64,000 nt of DNA, from contig CM050450.1 in NCBI GenBank assembly GCA_027563935.2, forward strand, positions 33,405,439 through 33,469,438, given 5' to 3'. The position numbers and the translations under genes are program-made. This document shows, in pieces, positions 23,201 to 35,623 of the stretch; the stretch's first letter is position 1; each line of letters opens with the position of its first letter. The DNA is from Costus lasius (lineage: Eukaryota; Streptophyta; Magnoliopsida; Zingiberales; Costaceae). Below the pieces are notes generated by a model, which made no database searches, had not been told where the DNA came from, and saw only the letters and a program-made list of their open reading frames with translations.

Positions 23201-24413
23201 CTTTGCTTGTCCTCAAGCAATAAAATAAGATGAAATACATGATGGGTATAAGAGTAATCTTTCGTGTTGAGGTATACATCCAAGTTAGAAAAACATTCAA
23301 TAGCAATCCAAGATCTAATCAAGAGAAATCAAGTAAATGGTTGTTTCAAGTGTTCAGCAGTTTGATCCCACAATAACTAGATGCCAAAAAACTTAGTAAG
23401 CAACAAACATAAAATTCAATCAAGCCTACACAGTACTTATGCAATTCCAATTCTTCCAAGTCAAGTCGTTGGGGTTAACTCAAATACTTTATTTAGGGTA
23501 TGATACACTGATTATTGCATTAGACTTCAACTCATATTCTTAGGTACCATTGTCAATTTTTTGCAATGCCAAGTAGAGGAGTCTTTTTATAGGTTTCATT
23601 TCACATCTCTTAGATCTCAACTCATATCCTTCGGTACCACTGCCAATTTTTCGCAGTGCCAAGTAGAGGAATCTAAGAGTGAGTTTTTTTATGCATATAA
23701 GCAGTTGATAACATATCCTTTTAACAAATGTAGTGTCCCCCGAACAACAAAAAGGAATTCAAAGAATAACTAAGTGAATATGCATCTCAAAATGATTTTC
23801 ATGTAAGTCGCCAGCTTGAGTTGATTAAATAGTCTTAGGAATGTTTGACCCACTAATGAACAACTTAAAGTCAATTCCAAATTACAAGATTTCAGAATCA
23901 TAGAGCACATGGACATGATTATAAAGTATCTCTAACAGAGAGGTATTTTCAACAATCTTTGATTATTCCTAACCAATCATGCATTCAACATTTTATATTG
24001 AAATAGCTATCATAAGACAAGACTACTATACCCCTAGCATGGTAAACATATAAGCTGATGAATTATAAACATCACAAAATTGGGATATAACCACATGCCA
24101 GCTTATGGGACAGAAATTTCACTCAACAAGTAGGATAAGAAACAGATGCAAACTTAGATAATGGTTACACAATTGTCATGTGGAGTGGGGCCTGAAGATG
24201 TGGACCAGGCCCATGAATAGAATGGCATATAAGGTATAATGCCACATATCATCCATCACAAATATAAGTGCATACCATAGTCATATCATTCATAAACAAT
24301 CACATAAGAAAAACTGAAATGAAGACAACTCACCTACTCAGAATTTTGCATAGTCCTCTATGCAATGCCATGGAAGTGAGAGGAGCGGGTGTCAATGCTG
24401 ATGTCCGGGGAAG
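23201..24413. other. Athila 3' untranslated spacer
   Basis: No ORF. A roughly 60-bp repeat occurs at about 23527-23588 and 23617-23677 ('tcaactcatat.ctt.ggtaccat' ... 'gccaagtagagga'). The remainder is AT-rich, as usual between the env-position ORF and the 3' LTR. Confidence 0.6.
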
Positions 24414-25893
24414 CTACTTCCGTTTGCGCGAGCGAGAGCCAGAACCCCGTGAGCTCTTGCTCTTCCCACGTGCACTGTAGTCAGGCTCAGCCTCCTCGTC
24501 GGAAGAGATGTCCATACGTGTCATGTTCTCTTCATTGATGAAGGCAAGCCTCTCATCCATCGCGGATAGCTTCTCCCATACCGACCCCATCATCTTGTGC
24601 TGCCGCTGCATATGTGCCTCCATAGACTCCCATCGGGAAGAATGATCTTGCTGAATGTAAGAGAGATTGGTGTCCATATGAACGATCACTTCTCGTTGGT
24701 GGAGTTGCTCCTCCTTAATTTCCTACAATATAGCCATCATAGAGTCAGAGGAAAAGTGCCACCAAAGGAGAATGCGTCGGGTGCAGGTGGTGCGGTATCG
24801 ACAGGGTCAGGTTGTGGATCATCGACTGGCTGGATGTGCCAGTTCCCTCGCACCCTCACAGTGGTGCGCTCAGGGTTCAGTAGTGGAAGGCTGAATGAAC
24901 TCCCTTTGAAGGTCATGCAATAGGAGTCTCCCTTGCAAATAATCAACTTCATGGCGACGCAAGACTCGATCTCGAGCCTGTTGTTGCCAGTAGCCTTCAA
25001 TGTACCATATGGGATGACGCCCAAAGAAACTGCCAAGGGTGTGATAAGACCACCAATCACAATCGCCCTTTTCAATGAGCGCGCAACGCGGCTAAACTAC
25101 TTGGCAAGGTAATATCCCGAATCCTCCCGGAAGCTATGAACTATACACCAGAGATAAAATAGCTTAGTTTGTCTTACCATACCGTTGCTCTCACCGCGGC
25201 CCAATATAGTATGAGCCAATACGCGGTGAACATATTTGATGGCCGGGTTGTAGAGGCTAGAGGCATGGGCGACCCGAGCGGAGTAGATGTGCTCGTTAGT
25301 TATCGCGCCCCATAAGCCTTGCTCGTTGTACTCGGTGGGGAACTTGTGGGCACAAGACTCAGGAAACCCATAATACTGCGTAGTTGGGAGAGAGTGAGAG
25401 TGTGCTCGATATTACCTAGGCAGAAAGTTAGGCGGCCGGGATCATCTTCGAGAATAGGATCCGCCTTTACCTCCAAAGAGCTTAGAAATTCCAGCGTTAC
25501 ACCAACATATGTAGGAGAAAAGAGTTGCTGGAATTGCTCCCAACCCACTACAGCATACATCAGATTGACGTCTTCCATCAACCCGAGCAGTTGTAAGGTC
25601 CCTCTGTCAAGATACCTGGTGTTGAGTACTCGGCGTTGACGCAGTATATGGTAGCGTTCTTCTTGGCCAGCATTGCTGAAGACAATCCCGAATTCATTTG
25701 GTGGAGAAACATATGGTTGCGGCCGGCTGGCAGGGATGCGTCCTCGCCGAGAGGATGAAGATCCAGGGGTGGATGACGGTGGCGGTTGGGAAGGGGGAGT
25801 CGGCATGTACTCCTTGTCGTCCATCGCTGAGGAGTCAGAGAAGACTGGCGGAGGTGCGGTTCACTTAGAAACCATAGTCTTCATTTTCAGAGC
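24414..25893 (-). pseudogene. Athila env-position ORF (ATHILA ORF-1 family)
   Basis: It starts near MDDKEYMPTPP (25824) with a Pro/Ser-rich head. The core block VTLEFLSSLEV ... GRLTFCLGN ... LTLSQLRSIMGF (about 25385-25510) matches the Pfam family of Athila ORF-1 proteins as I recall it. The frame then shifts near 25380, continues through 25075-24737, and ends with a coiled, Met/Glu-rich and Arg/Ser-rich tail (24689-24414, ending SRSRKRK). The position after integrase is where Athila elements carry their putative envelope-like gene. No clear transmembrane segment is seen. At least one frameshift and stops make it non-functional. Confidence 0.7.
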
Positions 25894-26217
25894 CATAGAT
25901 GTCAGTGAAGATCGAAATTGACAGGCGAGCTTGGACGAGAAAATCCGAACGGAAATGCAGATCGAAGGCGGCGTCGTGACTGGCGGAAAGAACTCAAGGA
26001 GCAGGTGACGCTAAAATCCGGAATGGAATAGAGGAGAGACCTGTTCAGATTGCAGGGAAGCTTTAATCGAAATAGCAGAGATCTCCTTCGTGTGCTAAGA
26101 GGATGAGAGGGCGGCGTGATCGGCTCGATTTCTTCAAGATCAGGGGGCGGCAGCAAGTCGGCGGGAACCCTAGTCGCGTGGCGACCCTGGGTTGTGCAGA
26201 GACCTGTTAGAAATACG

Positions 26218-26526
26218 GGTGAACCCACCCGGGTTCACCTGTCTGTGAAGTCCTCTAGTGGAAACTGCTGCTACAGAAACACGGGTGAACCCGCTGAGGT
26301 TCACCTACCAGTGAAGCTTCCTGGACATAAATATGGAAGATCTGATACAGTGGGCTTCACATGGGGTTCACCTGGTGGTGATGTGCACTGTAAACTCCCA
26401 GAGGCTGGAATTTCATCGCTCTGCCCTGGATTGCCATATTTAAGTTGTTGTCGTGAGAAAATTTCTGAAAATCAAATTGTTAGTCGTGACCAGAGCACTT
26501 CACGGGTGAACCCCATGGGGTTCACC
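26218..26526. repeat. Second hairpin cluster, in the Athila pol-env spacer
   Basis: GGTGAACCC/GGGTTCACC-type palindromes at 26218-26239, 26284-26304 (imperfect) and 26505-26526, with a half-site near 26355-26372. They resemble those in the LTRs but stand in different context, so either an LTR piece was copied in or the motif is an element-wide feature. Confidence 0.75.
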
Positions 26527-26838
26527 TGGTGGTGAAGTTCTCTAGTCAGCCCAAAAAATTCTGCATTGAAAACCATGCCGCCGCATCTATTTACTGCAAC
26601 ACAAAGGATCATTAAATTAGCAGAAATCCCACTTAGAAAACTAAAAACTAAGTGAAAAGAAATCAACTGTAACAAAGAGAAACGATGCATGGAAAGTAAA
26701 AACGGTTAAGAACTTTGGTTGCCTCCCAAGAGTGCTAGTTTAAGGTCGATAGCTTAACCATAAAAGTTATTAGAGAGGAAAATCTGTGGGGTCTGAAAGG
26801 GCAAGAACTTTCCCTTTTTCAATCAGCTCATTTTCAAA

Positions 26839-29800
26839 CTAGTGCTTGAGACAGTGCCCGTTGACTGTAAAACTCCTAGTTTGTTTCGTCCAAATTGTGA
26901 TAGCACCGTATGGTTGAACTTGCTGAACTGTAAAAGGCCCAGACCACCTCGTGCGGAGCTTCCCTGGAAATAGCCGAAGTCTTGAATTAAAGAGAAGCAC
27001 TTTGTCCCCTTCACGAAATTCCTTCTTTACTATGCGCTTGTTATGCCAATACTTGGTGCGTGCTTTGTAGATCTTGGCATTTTCGTAGGCAAAAAGGCGC
27101 ATCTCTTCCAACTCATCAAGTTGCAGCCTTCTCCTTTCACTAGCGCTTTTGAAATCGTAGTTGATTTGCTTGATGGCCCAATATGCCCTGTGCTCAAGTT
27201 CAACAGGTAAGTGACATGATTTCCCATAGATAAGTTGGAAAGGAGACATACCGAGGGGTGTCTTGAATGCGGTCCTATAAGCCCATAAAGCATTCGGTAG
27301 TTTAATTGCCCAATCCTTCCGTGATCGCGATACAGTTTTCTCTAATATTTGTTTGATTTCTCTATTAGAGACCTCTACCTGACCATTGGTCTGAGGGTGG
27401 TAGGGCGTGGCAATCTTGTGCTTGACATCGTATTTTTTTCAAAAGTGCTCCAAACCTCTGCTCAATGAAGTGGGAGCCGCCATCACTAATCAGAACGCGT
27501 GGAACTCCAAATCGAGGGAAAATAGTCCGCTTCATAAACTTCATAACGACTCTAGAGTCATTAGTAGCTTCAGCGGATGCCTCAACCCATTTCGACACGT
27601 AGCCAACGGCAACCAGAATGTACCATTTTCCACATGAAGAAGGGAAAGGACCCATGAAGTCTATCCCCCATACATCAAAAATTTTTACTTCCATTTTTGA
27701 GAGGTTTCCAGTCCGTTGGCAACTATGTTGGTGTATATGCCCTGACACCTATAATTGGTCAAACTATGTACTACTTTACTTTGATATTTCTTATATCATC
27801 CTGGCATTGTCGTTATCAATGTTTGTCTGCACCTGCGATTGTGTACTTACATGATAATGTCCCTGGAGATAGATTGGATCTGTGCTCAAATAATTATCCC
27901 CAGTCGATGTACGTGAGTGGATATGGGACAGCCCTGGTACTTGTGAGACTGGTATATGGGCTAGTTAGGCACGAGGTACTAACGCAGACATATGGGTATA
28001 TCAGTGGTAGATATACTAAACAAGACCCGCTATGAGGCAATGACTTAGTGTCATGAGTTATCCTCACAAGTGATGGGAGATGCATTGATCCTTAGACTTG
28101 AGGTCATTGACTCTTCTGTATGATTAGAGATATACTTTGACACAACCTAACACCTCGCCGTAATTAGAAAGTTATAACGGTTGTCATTGAGTATGTCACG
28201 ACCCATATTAGAAGATCAATGTAAAGACAAAAGGATTTGCCCCTTCCTATGGGAAGCATGATATCCATGGAGCTCCTCTATGGTTCTATGACTGAAAGTG
28301 TATGGCTATACCCAGGTGAGAACCTGTTTTAGTCATGACCATGTGATTGGGTGAAAACAAGTGATGACACACTTGTCCAATTAGATATCAGTTTGGCAAA
28401 GGGACTATAGTGTATATGTACCTAGTCGCGATGATGGGGATGTCGATGTCGATATCCATTCCGATGACTTGGGTAGCAGTGATGCACTGCTAGGTGCTAC
28501 TCACTGCTTGTGGTGACCTTAGGTCAGCACTGCCAACGTCAGAGGAACCTACAGGGTCGCACACCAAGATACTCGAGTTCTTGTATTGATCGGAAAGCCT
28601 TATGATCAAGTTATTGGATAACTCAGATCCATTTTAGAGATTTCATGAGCGCCAATGGGCTTGATGAGTTGGAAGAAACTTATTGGAGCCAACTTCCATT
28701 TTTGGCATATTGACCAATGTTACCATGGTTAGCCTCATTTGACCTTGGGTTAAGTTGGATTGGATCCAATGACTTGGTTAACATGCATAATGGACCTTGG
28801 GCTAGGCCCATTGCTAAGTTGGGCTTGCTAATAAGTTGTCATGAAGAGATATGAGCCTAAAAGGGTATAATGGGGAGAATTTATCCATGAAGGCGCCTAA
28901 GAGGCATAATGGGGTGATGCTTGGCGTCTTTGCTTCATTAGGAAGTAAAGGACGCCTAGTCCTTCATCCTTTGATGGAATGAATGCCTCTAAGGCATGTC
29001 TTGGGCTGATATGGTGCTTGGGCAATTATGGATAGGTTGAATGAGGTTTATGGTAAAGTCTTGGAGACTTTCCTTGCCTCAAACCTCCTCATCCTAGCCA
29101 CACACTTGTCATGATCCTAGCCCTTGCCCAAACCGCCTCTTGCCCCTATTTATTGAACCCTAGCTGCCCCCTCTCTTGTGTTCAATTCCTTGGAGGCATG
29201 AGAACATCAAGAGGGGCGAAAGCAAGGACTACTAGCGCAACTTCTTCCTCCTTCCTAGCCTCAAGCTTCTTCCTCTATTCTCCTCTTGGCGCAAGAGAGA
29301 TAAGGACTTGGTGGCAATCTCCTCTCCATCCTTCTTCCATTGGCGCATCATCCTTGGAGGTGGTGCAAGGTTGAAGAAGGTGACACAAAGGCTTGGATCT
29401 TCTTCCCGAGGCTAGCACCAAGCGTGGAAGAAAAGGACTCGAGGAATCCGAGTGTGTGAGATTGCAGAGGGCGAACACTTGGAGGTGGCACAAGCTTTAG
29501 GACTCGATCCTAAAGCTTGCTAAAGGTACTTTCTATCACATCATGTCGATCCCCTCGCTTGACGATCTTCACTGGATTTTTGGGACTGGCCTGTTTCGGG
29601 GATATTGCTTCTGCTGTGCAATGTATTTGAAATGTCTATCTCTGAAAATTATAAAATATCCCCGGGGTTTCCCAACAACTATCACAAGTGGAAACAAAAT
29701 GTTTAGCATCATGAAATATAGAGGGCCAATACAAACCAGACTGTAGAACTTTAAAAGCTATTTTAGAGGCCCTCACGTGTCCTCCATAAGGTGAAGAGTG

Positions 29801-29840
29801 ACAATGGGTCAACACATCCTGTATCTCCACCTCTGGTATG
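26839..29840 (-). pseudogene. Athila integrase, split by a copia solo LTR
   Basis: Zinc-binding head: HCHSSPYGGH and CDSC (29830-29678). After the solo LTR the frame resumes QRTGNLS, then the core with DFMGPFPSS and ISDGGSHF (27725-27390), supplying two of the catalytic acidic residues. The C-terminal part includes [28 protein letters not shown] and [10 protein letters not shown] up to 26839. It would insert cDNA into the chromosome. The solo LTR occupies 27726-29677 and there are further frame changes near 27400. Confidence 0.88.
27726..29677 (+). repeat. Copia solo LTR inside Athila integrase
   Basis: It starts TGTTGGTGTATATGCCC and ends GGTTTCCCAACA, with TGTTGG/CCAACA inverted ends, 1,952 bp. 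Both sides of the integrase reading frame resume exactly, with acta(t) repeated at the edges as target duplication. No internal coding DNA is present, so it is a solo LTR left by LTR-LTR recombination. It is the inverted relative of 58710-60779. Confidence 0.9.
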
Positions 29841-31815
29841 CATCATCTGTACAACCCATCTGCGCATCACCAGTACAAGTATGGCTTGTCCCAATAATAG
29901 AACTTTACATCATGTAGAAACCTCTTCTTCCTCTGAAAAGTGAGATCGGGAGGAAAAATATTAGACACAATGTAATTGACATAGTCTGCATACCATGGGA
30001 CTTGTTGATGTAATAAAGCATAGAGATGTTCTTCAGGAAATGTGTCGTTAATCTCCAACTCGTCATCAATCTTCTTGTCAGCGCCACGTTCAAGTCTGGA
30101 AAGATGGTCAGCCACTAAATTTTCACTCCCCTTCTTATCTCTAATCTCTACATCGAATTCTTGCAAGAGGAGGATCCATCGAATGAGCCTTGGCTTGGCA
30201 TCCTTCTTGGTCATCAGATATTTTATGGCTACATGATCAGTAAAAACAATCACTTTCAAGTTAACTAAATAAGAACGGAATTTATCGAAAGCAAAGACAA
30301 TCGCTAGCAGCTCTTTTTCCGTGGTCGCATAATTTGTTTGGGCATCGTCGAGTGTTCGACTGGCATAGTAGATGGCATGAAGCTTCTTGTCTTTACTATG
30401 TCCCAAGACTACCCCCGACATCTTGGTCACTGGCATCGCACATCAACTCAAAGGGTAATGACCAATCTAGGGGTTGAATTATTGGGGGCAGAAATTAATG
30501 CTTCCTTAAGTTTCATGAAGGCTTCGTCACAATCCCTGTCAAAGCAAAATACAGCATCTTTAGCAAGTAGATTAGTTAAGGGGCAAGTTATCTTAGAAAA
30601 ATATTTAATAAATCGTCTATAGATGCCCGCATGTCCAAGAAAACTCCTGATCCCCTTTACTGATGTAGGTGGCTTAAGATTCTCAATAACTTCAATTTTT
30701 TCTTTGTCCACCTCTATCTCTCGCTCAGAAACTAGATGCCCGAGGACGATGCCTTCCTTGACCATGAAGTGGCACTTCTCCCAGTTCAGAACTAGGTTCA
30801 CCTCTTCACATCTTTGCAAAACTTTAGACAAATTAGATAAACAATGTTGGAAAGAGGAACCATACACAGAAAAATCGTCCATAAATATATCCATAAAATC
30901 TTTATTAAAGTTAGAGAATATGGCTATCATTGCTTGTTGGAAGGTAGCTAGGGCATTGCAAAGGCCGAACGATATCCTCCTGTATGCGTATGTGCCATAG
31001 GGACATGTAAATATTATTTTCTCCTAGTCGTCCGGGTGGATAGGGATTTAGAAGAAACTTGAAAACCCATCCAAAAAGCAAAAATAAGAACTATGCGTTA
31101 ATCTATCCAACATCTGATCGATAAATGGAAGAGAAAAATGATCTTTTCTCGTAGCAGAGTTCAACTTCCTATAATCAATGCACATCCTATATCCTGTAAC
31201 CGTGCGCGTCGGTATCAGCTCGTCTGCTTCAGTCTTTATCATTGTGACGCCACCCTTCTTGGGTACAACGTGTACTGGACTTACCTAAGAGCTGTCTAAA
31301 ATTGGATATATTACTCCAACGTCTAATAGCTTGAGCACTTCTTTCTTCACCACATCCTTCAAGTGCAAGTTGAGATGGCGTTGAAACTCCATAGAAGGTT
31401 TGCTGTTGTCTTCCAATAGGATCCTGTGCATGCAAACAGAGGGGTTAATCCCTTTGATGTCATCTAATGAATAGCCTATTACCTTCCTGTGGAGATGAAG
31501 TTCCTCCAGCAACAATTCGGTTTGCTCCTTGTCCAACGCCGCACTGACTATCACAGGGTATGCAGAATCATCACCTAAAAACTCATATCTCAGAGTGCTA
31601 AGTAGGCTTTTGAATTCAATTTTCTGCTTCACATGATTCTCCTGATTTTCTTTTCTCACGTCATCCGTGCTTGTGTCGTCCTCCAGTAGTGCAACATACT
31701 TCTCAGATTCTCCATCAAAGTCTCCATCAACAGAATTTGTTAGGGCAAGTTCCAATGGGTCTACTTCTTTCCTAAAGGGCTCAATCTGCTGTATAGCTTC
31801 TTCAACAATATCCAC
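29841..31815 (-). pseudogene. Athila reverse transcriptase and RNase H
   Basis: RT runs from about 31400 to 30450, with PKKGG, YRMCIDYRKLNSATRKDHF, FGLCNALATFQQAM and the catalytic box FMDDFSVYG (FMDD in place of YMDD-like), then RSFLGHAGIYRRFI. RNase H (30436-29867) has [22 protein letters not shown] and [10 protein letters not shown]. In-frame stops occur near 31260 and 31040, and a frame change lies near 30450. The upstream 31815-31500 section is the acidic protease-RT linker. Confidence 0.9.
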
Positions 31816-32250
31816 ACTACAGTATGTACCTGCAAAAGAGGGTTTTTCAATGAGTCAGATAGATCAAATTGAATAACGTTGTCAATGATGTTCAAGGACA
31901 GTTTCCCATTCTTGACATCAATAACAGTACCAGCAGTGGCAAGAAAAGGTATCCCTAGAATGATAGGGAGCCTGTCATCCTCATCAATCTCCAAAACAAC
32001 GAAATCAGCAGGGACGAAATAATTTCCTACTTTAATAGGCACATCTTCTAAAATACTGACAAGCTGACGAACATACCTATCTGCAAGCTGTAGAGAAATG
32101 TTAGTAGGTTTTAAGTCCCCTAAGTCTAGCCTTTTACATAGTGACAATGGCATGAGGCTGACACTTGCTCCTAAATCGCACAAAGCTCTATGAAAAGACA
32201 TCTCCCCAATTTGGCAGGGTATGAAAAAACTGCCTAGGTCCTTGAGTTTC
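31761..32250 (-). pseudogene. Athila protease
   Basis: Contains the aspartic-protease block CDLGASVSLMPLSLC (32175-32130) and IILGIPFLATAGTVIDV (31965-31910), a typical Athila arrangement with DLGA at the active site. It would cleave Gag-Pol. The frame is open here, but it is embedded between damaged gag and RT. Confidence 0.85.
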
Positions 32251-32264
32251 TAAGGCAGCTTGTT

Positions 32265-34025
32265 CTAAATGATGGCGTTGCACTCCTCAGTGAGAGCAAC
32301 GGTTCCCTGATCTTCCAGCTTCTTCTTATTTGATAAGATGTCTTTCAGGAATTTTGCATAAGTTGGCATCTGCGAAAGAGCATCAACAAAAGAGATGTTA
32401 ATATAGAGTTTCTTCAAAACCTCTAAGAACTTATTGAACTGCTTGTCCAATTTAGCCTTCACGAGCCTCTGTGGGAAAGGGATCGGCGGCTTGTATGCAG
32501 GTGGTCCCCACATAGGGCCGCTCATCTTCAGCCGGTTCTGGTGCTGCTGGCGTTGCATCTGAACATAGTTCCTCAGGCTCGGGCGTCACATCATCTCTTC
32601 TGTCATCGGTTCCATCTTAGGGTCTTTGAGCTGTTTGCCACTCCGAGTGGAGATTGCATTGCAATGCTCGCTCGGGTTAACTTCTGGCTGAGATGGTAGT
32701 TTACCTGGTGCTCTAGAGGATGAGCTAGCCTATTGGGCTAGCTGATTCTCCAACATCTTGTTGTGTGTCTCCAGAGAATCCATTATTGTCATTATAAGCT
32801 TCATCATGTTACTCAAGCCTTCAATTTGCTGGCTCAACTACGAATTATTGTTTGGCTTCAGCTGTGGGTTGAAGTTCCTATTCTGAAATCCAGGTGGTCT
32901 GAGAATGCTTTGTTGGGGCTGCCTGAAATTTTCTTGTGGGGGCGCGGCTTGTTGCGGTGGGGCTTGTCCTGGTTGCATTGGCTGAGTTGTTCGGTATGAG
33001 AAGTTCGGGTGGTTGCGCTATCCTAGGTTGTATGTGCTGGAATATGGATTATTGTTGGGATTGAAGTTTCCAACAGCATTCATTTACTCAGAATGATTTG
33101 TAGCCAACTGCCCATCTCCTACCTAGCAATCAGCCCCTGCATGCCCTGCAACTCCACAGACCTCACAAGATATAGAGTTAACATCCATCGAATTTACAAA
33201 CCAAGAATCAATCTTTCTGATTAAATTATCCACCTTTGTTGTAAGAGCAGTCAGAGTGTCTAGGTCGTACTTACCTGACTTCTTGCTAGGTGTACTCCGC
33301 TCAGATGTCCATTGGTGATGATTGATCGCCATGTCCTTGAGGAGGTTCATTGCATCTTCAACCCTTCTATTCATTAGAGCACCTCCTGCTGCAGCATTTA
33401 CTGTAAGCCTTGTGTTACAATCCAGCCCGCTGTAGAACGTGTGGATCAGAACCCAAGTCTCAATTCCGTGATGTGGTCACATTCTTTGCAGCTCTTTGAA
33501 TCTATCCTAGGCCTCATATAATGATTCTCCATCCTTCTGCATAAAACTTGTTATCTGATTCTGCAATTGAATTGTTTTGGATGGAGGGAAATATTTGGAG
33601 AGAAAAGCTTGAGATAACTCAGCCCATGTTCTTATTGAAGCTGAAGGTAGCGTGTGAAGCCAAGCTCTCGCTATGTCCCTTAAAGAGAAAGGAAACAATC
33701 GCAACTTAATAGTATCAACAGAAACACCGTTAATTTTCAGCATATCACAGTACTCTAAAAATATAGAGAGATGCATGTTGGGCTCCTCAAGATGAGAACC
33801 ACCAAACTGATTTTGTTGCAGCATAGAAAGTAATGCAGGTTTTATTTCAAAGTTATTAGCCTCTACAGTAGGCGCTATTCCCAATTGTAACCCGTGGGTA
33901 TAGGGAGCAGCATAGTCTTTCAGCGTCCTGTTATTGTAGTTGTTCCCCACCGGTTGAGGTATCTGGACATTATTTGCATCAAGCTGAATGTGCTCCATCT
34001 GATTTTCGCCTCCTGGATGGCTCAT
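32265..34025 (-). pseudogene. Athila gag
   Basis: Starts MSHPGGENQ at 34025. The capsid block includes LRLFPFSLRDIARAWL and WAELSQAFLSKYFPP (33700-33570). One zinc knuckle CEVCGVAGHAGADC (C-X2-C-X4-H-X4-C) lies near 33165-33123, followed by Gln/Pro-rich and coiled stretches down to 32265. In-frame stops near 33505, 33120, 33020 and 32590 break it. Confidence 0.85.
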
Positions 34026-34267
34026 GTCCTCCTTTTTCTAAAGTTGGTTGTGCTTTCTTCTAATCCTGAACGTGCGCTCGATCTTTGGATCAATGTCGAA
34101 GAATTTGCCTGTCCTAGAACTTTTTTGCATAAAAGGGGTCAGTTAAAATTTCAAAGTTCTAAGACAGATAACAGATGCAGAGTAAGAAGAATAGCAGTGC
34201 AGTAGTGTAGTAAAACTAACCAAAGCCTAGTCTACCAATTCTTAGAAATATACTGATATTAAACGTT

Positions 34268-34287
34268 GTTCCCCGGCAATAGCGCCA
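34268..34287 (-). other. Athila primer binding site (tRNA-Asp type)
   Basis: The minus strand reads TGGCGCTATTGCCGGGGAAC. It differs slightly from the tRNA-Asp-complementary site known for Athila and lies 6 bp inside the LTR end at 34294. Confidence 0.88.
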
Positions 34288-34293
34288 AAAACT

Positions 34294-35623
34294 TGACACG
34301 GCCCGCAAGTACACGGTTATGTCGAAGTAATATAAAAGATGTCAAATCCCACAGGGAACAGGGTTAAGTACCAGAAGGTCTAAGTTTCAATAGCTAGGCG
34401 AATAAAAATGAGGTTTTGCAAACTTCAATTGTAAACGAGAAACTAAATCAATGATTAAGAAAATATTAATGAGAGAGATCAAGGCTATGGTATCCACCGC
34501 GCTGACGATCAAATATACGATAAAAAGATCGATTATATGGATTTAAGTGTTTTGCATAAGGAACCTATCCCTAAGATACAGGATGCCCCCTCTCGGTGGT
34601 ACACCCTAATGTTTGTTTAGAACGGTCTCCTACTCTCACGGTGGATCGTTCTGAACAAACTCTATGCGTTCTATGGAAGGTTAAGAAATCCTCGAGTGAA
34701 TTTCAAGCACTCTCGTGTCATGGATTCACAAGTTTTACAGAGAAGATCCACCGTCACGATTCTCCTCTCGGTATGAATCGTGTCGGCTAACACATGAAGA
34801 TACGTGGCCAATGTAAAATCATGAAATATGCAAGCAAAGTAAAATATGCAAATACAAAGATCCAAATAATTGTTTACAATAAGAATTCGCAAGTATCAAA
34901 TGTCAGCGGGTTTCAACCGAGCCCCGAAAAGGGTTTTACGCTATGGAGTACATGGAATTACTGAAAGTTCTCTCAATAAGCATAGAAAAACTACAAGAAA
35001 TCATTTCTAAAGGGGAAGAGACACTAAACCAAAGCCGATCTCCAGGAATCGAGACGTCTTGATGATCGAATCTCGCCAAATCACCATAAAATCCCTATGT
35101 CGCCTCCGTTCGTCCGCCCTTGTCTACTTTCGCCTGATTTTTCGATGATTAGGGCATGAAAATTGGGGCTTTTATATTTCACGCATTCTCCTTCGAGTCA
35201 GGTTTCCAAAAAGTCCTCCCTTGCCAAATTTAGACATCAATCGGGTAAGAAATCCACGAAAATTCGATTAGAAGTCGGGTGCTCATTCGCTAGGGTTGGA
35301 ATCACGGGTTAACCCCGCTGGGTTCACCTGCCGGTGAAACGCTCAGGGCTGTATTGGTCGAGGGAAGCACAGGTGAACCCCCGCCGGGTTCACCTGCCCG
35401 TAATGTGCTCTGGACGCTTTTGGGTGTTGTCACAACAGAGAGAAGCGCGGGTGAACCCCGCCGGGTTCACCTGGTCATAAAGTCTTCTGTGAACATCCTG
35501 ATGTCTGGCGAAAGCTCTAGTGAACCCCATGGGGTTCACCTGGCCGTATTTTTTAGGTTAACTCCGATTGAGCCGAAATTTGACGGGCTGCTTCGTTTTC
35601 ATGTGAGGAATCACCCCGTGACC
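34294..35623 (-). repeat. Athila 5' LTR, outer end deleted
   Basis: It aligns with 21514 onward until about 35623, then homology stops abruptly and exon sequence of another gene begins. It lacks the LTR start, roughly 180-370 bp depending on the tandem duplication. It carries four hairpins (35306-35328, 35372-35394, 35449-35471, 35519-35540) and a 22-bp segment ('atttaagtgttttgcataagg') absent from the other LTR. Confidence 0.88.
35306..35540. repeat. Array of four hairpins in the Athila 5' LTR
   Basis: GGTGAACCC/GGGTTCACC inverted repeats at the same relative positions as in the other LTR, so they predate the insertion. Confidence 0.85.

Larger units (their letters stand above)
21514..35623 (-). 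mobile_element. Athila-type Ty3/gypsy retrotransposon, truncated at its 5' LTR
   Basis: Minus-strand order: 5' LTR (35623 to 34294, outer end missing), tRNA-Asp-type primer site (34287 to 34268), gag, protease, RT, RNase H, integrase, env-position ORF, polypurine tract (23200 to 23182), 3' LTR (23181 to 21514). Decay is extensive: many in-frame stops and frameshifts, roughly 8% LTR difference by eye, and a copia solo LTR in integrase. The left flank ccgca (21509-21513) has no partner at the right, as expected if the right end was lost. Confidence 0.9.
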
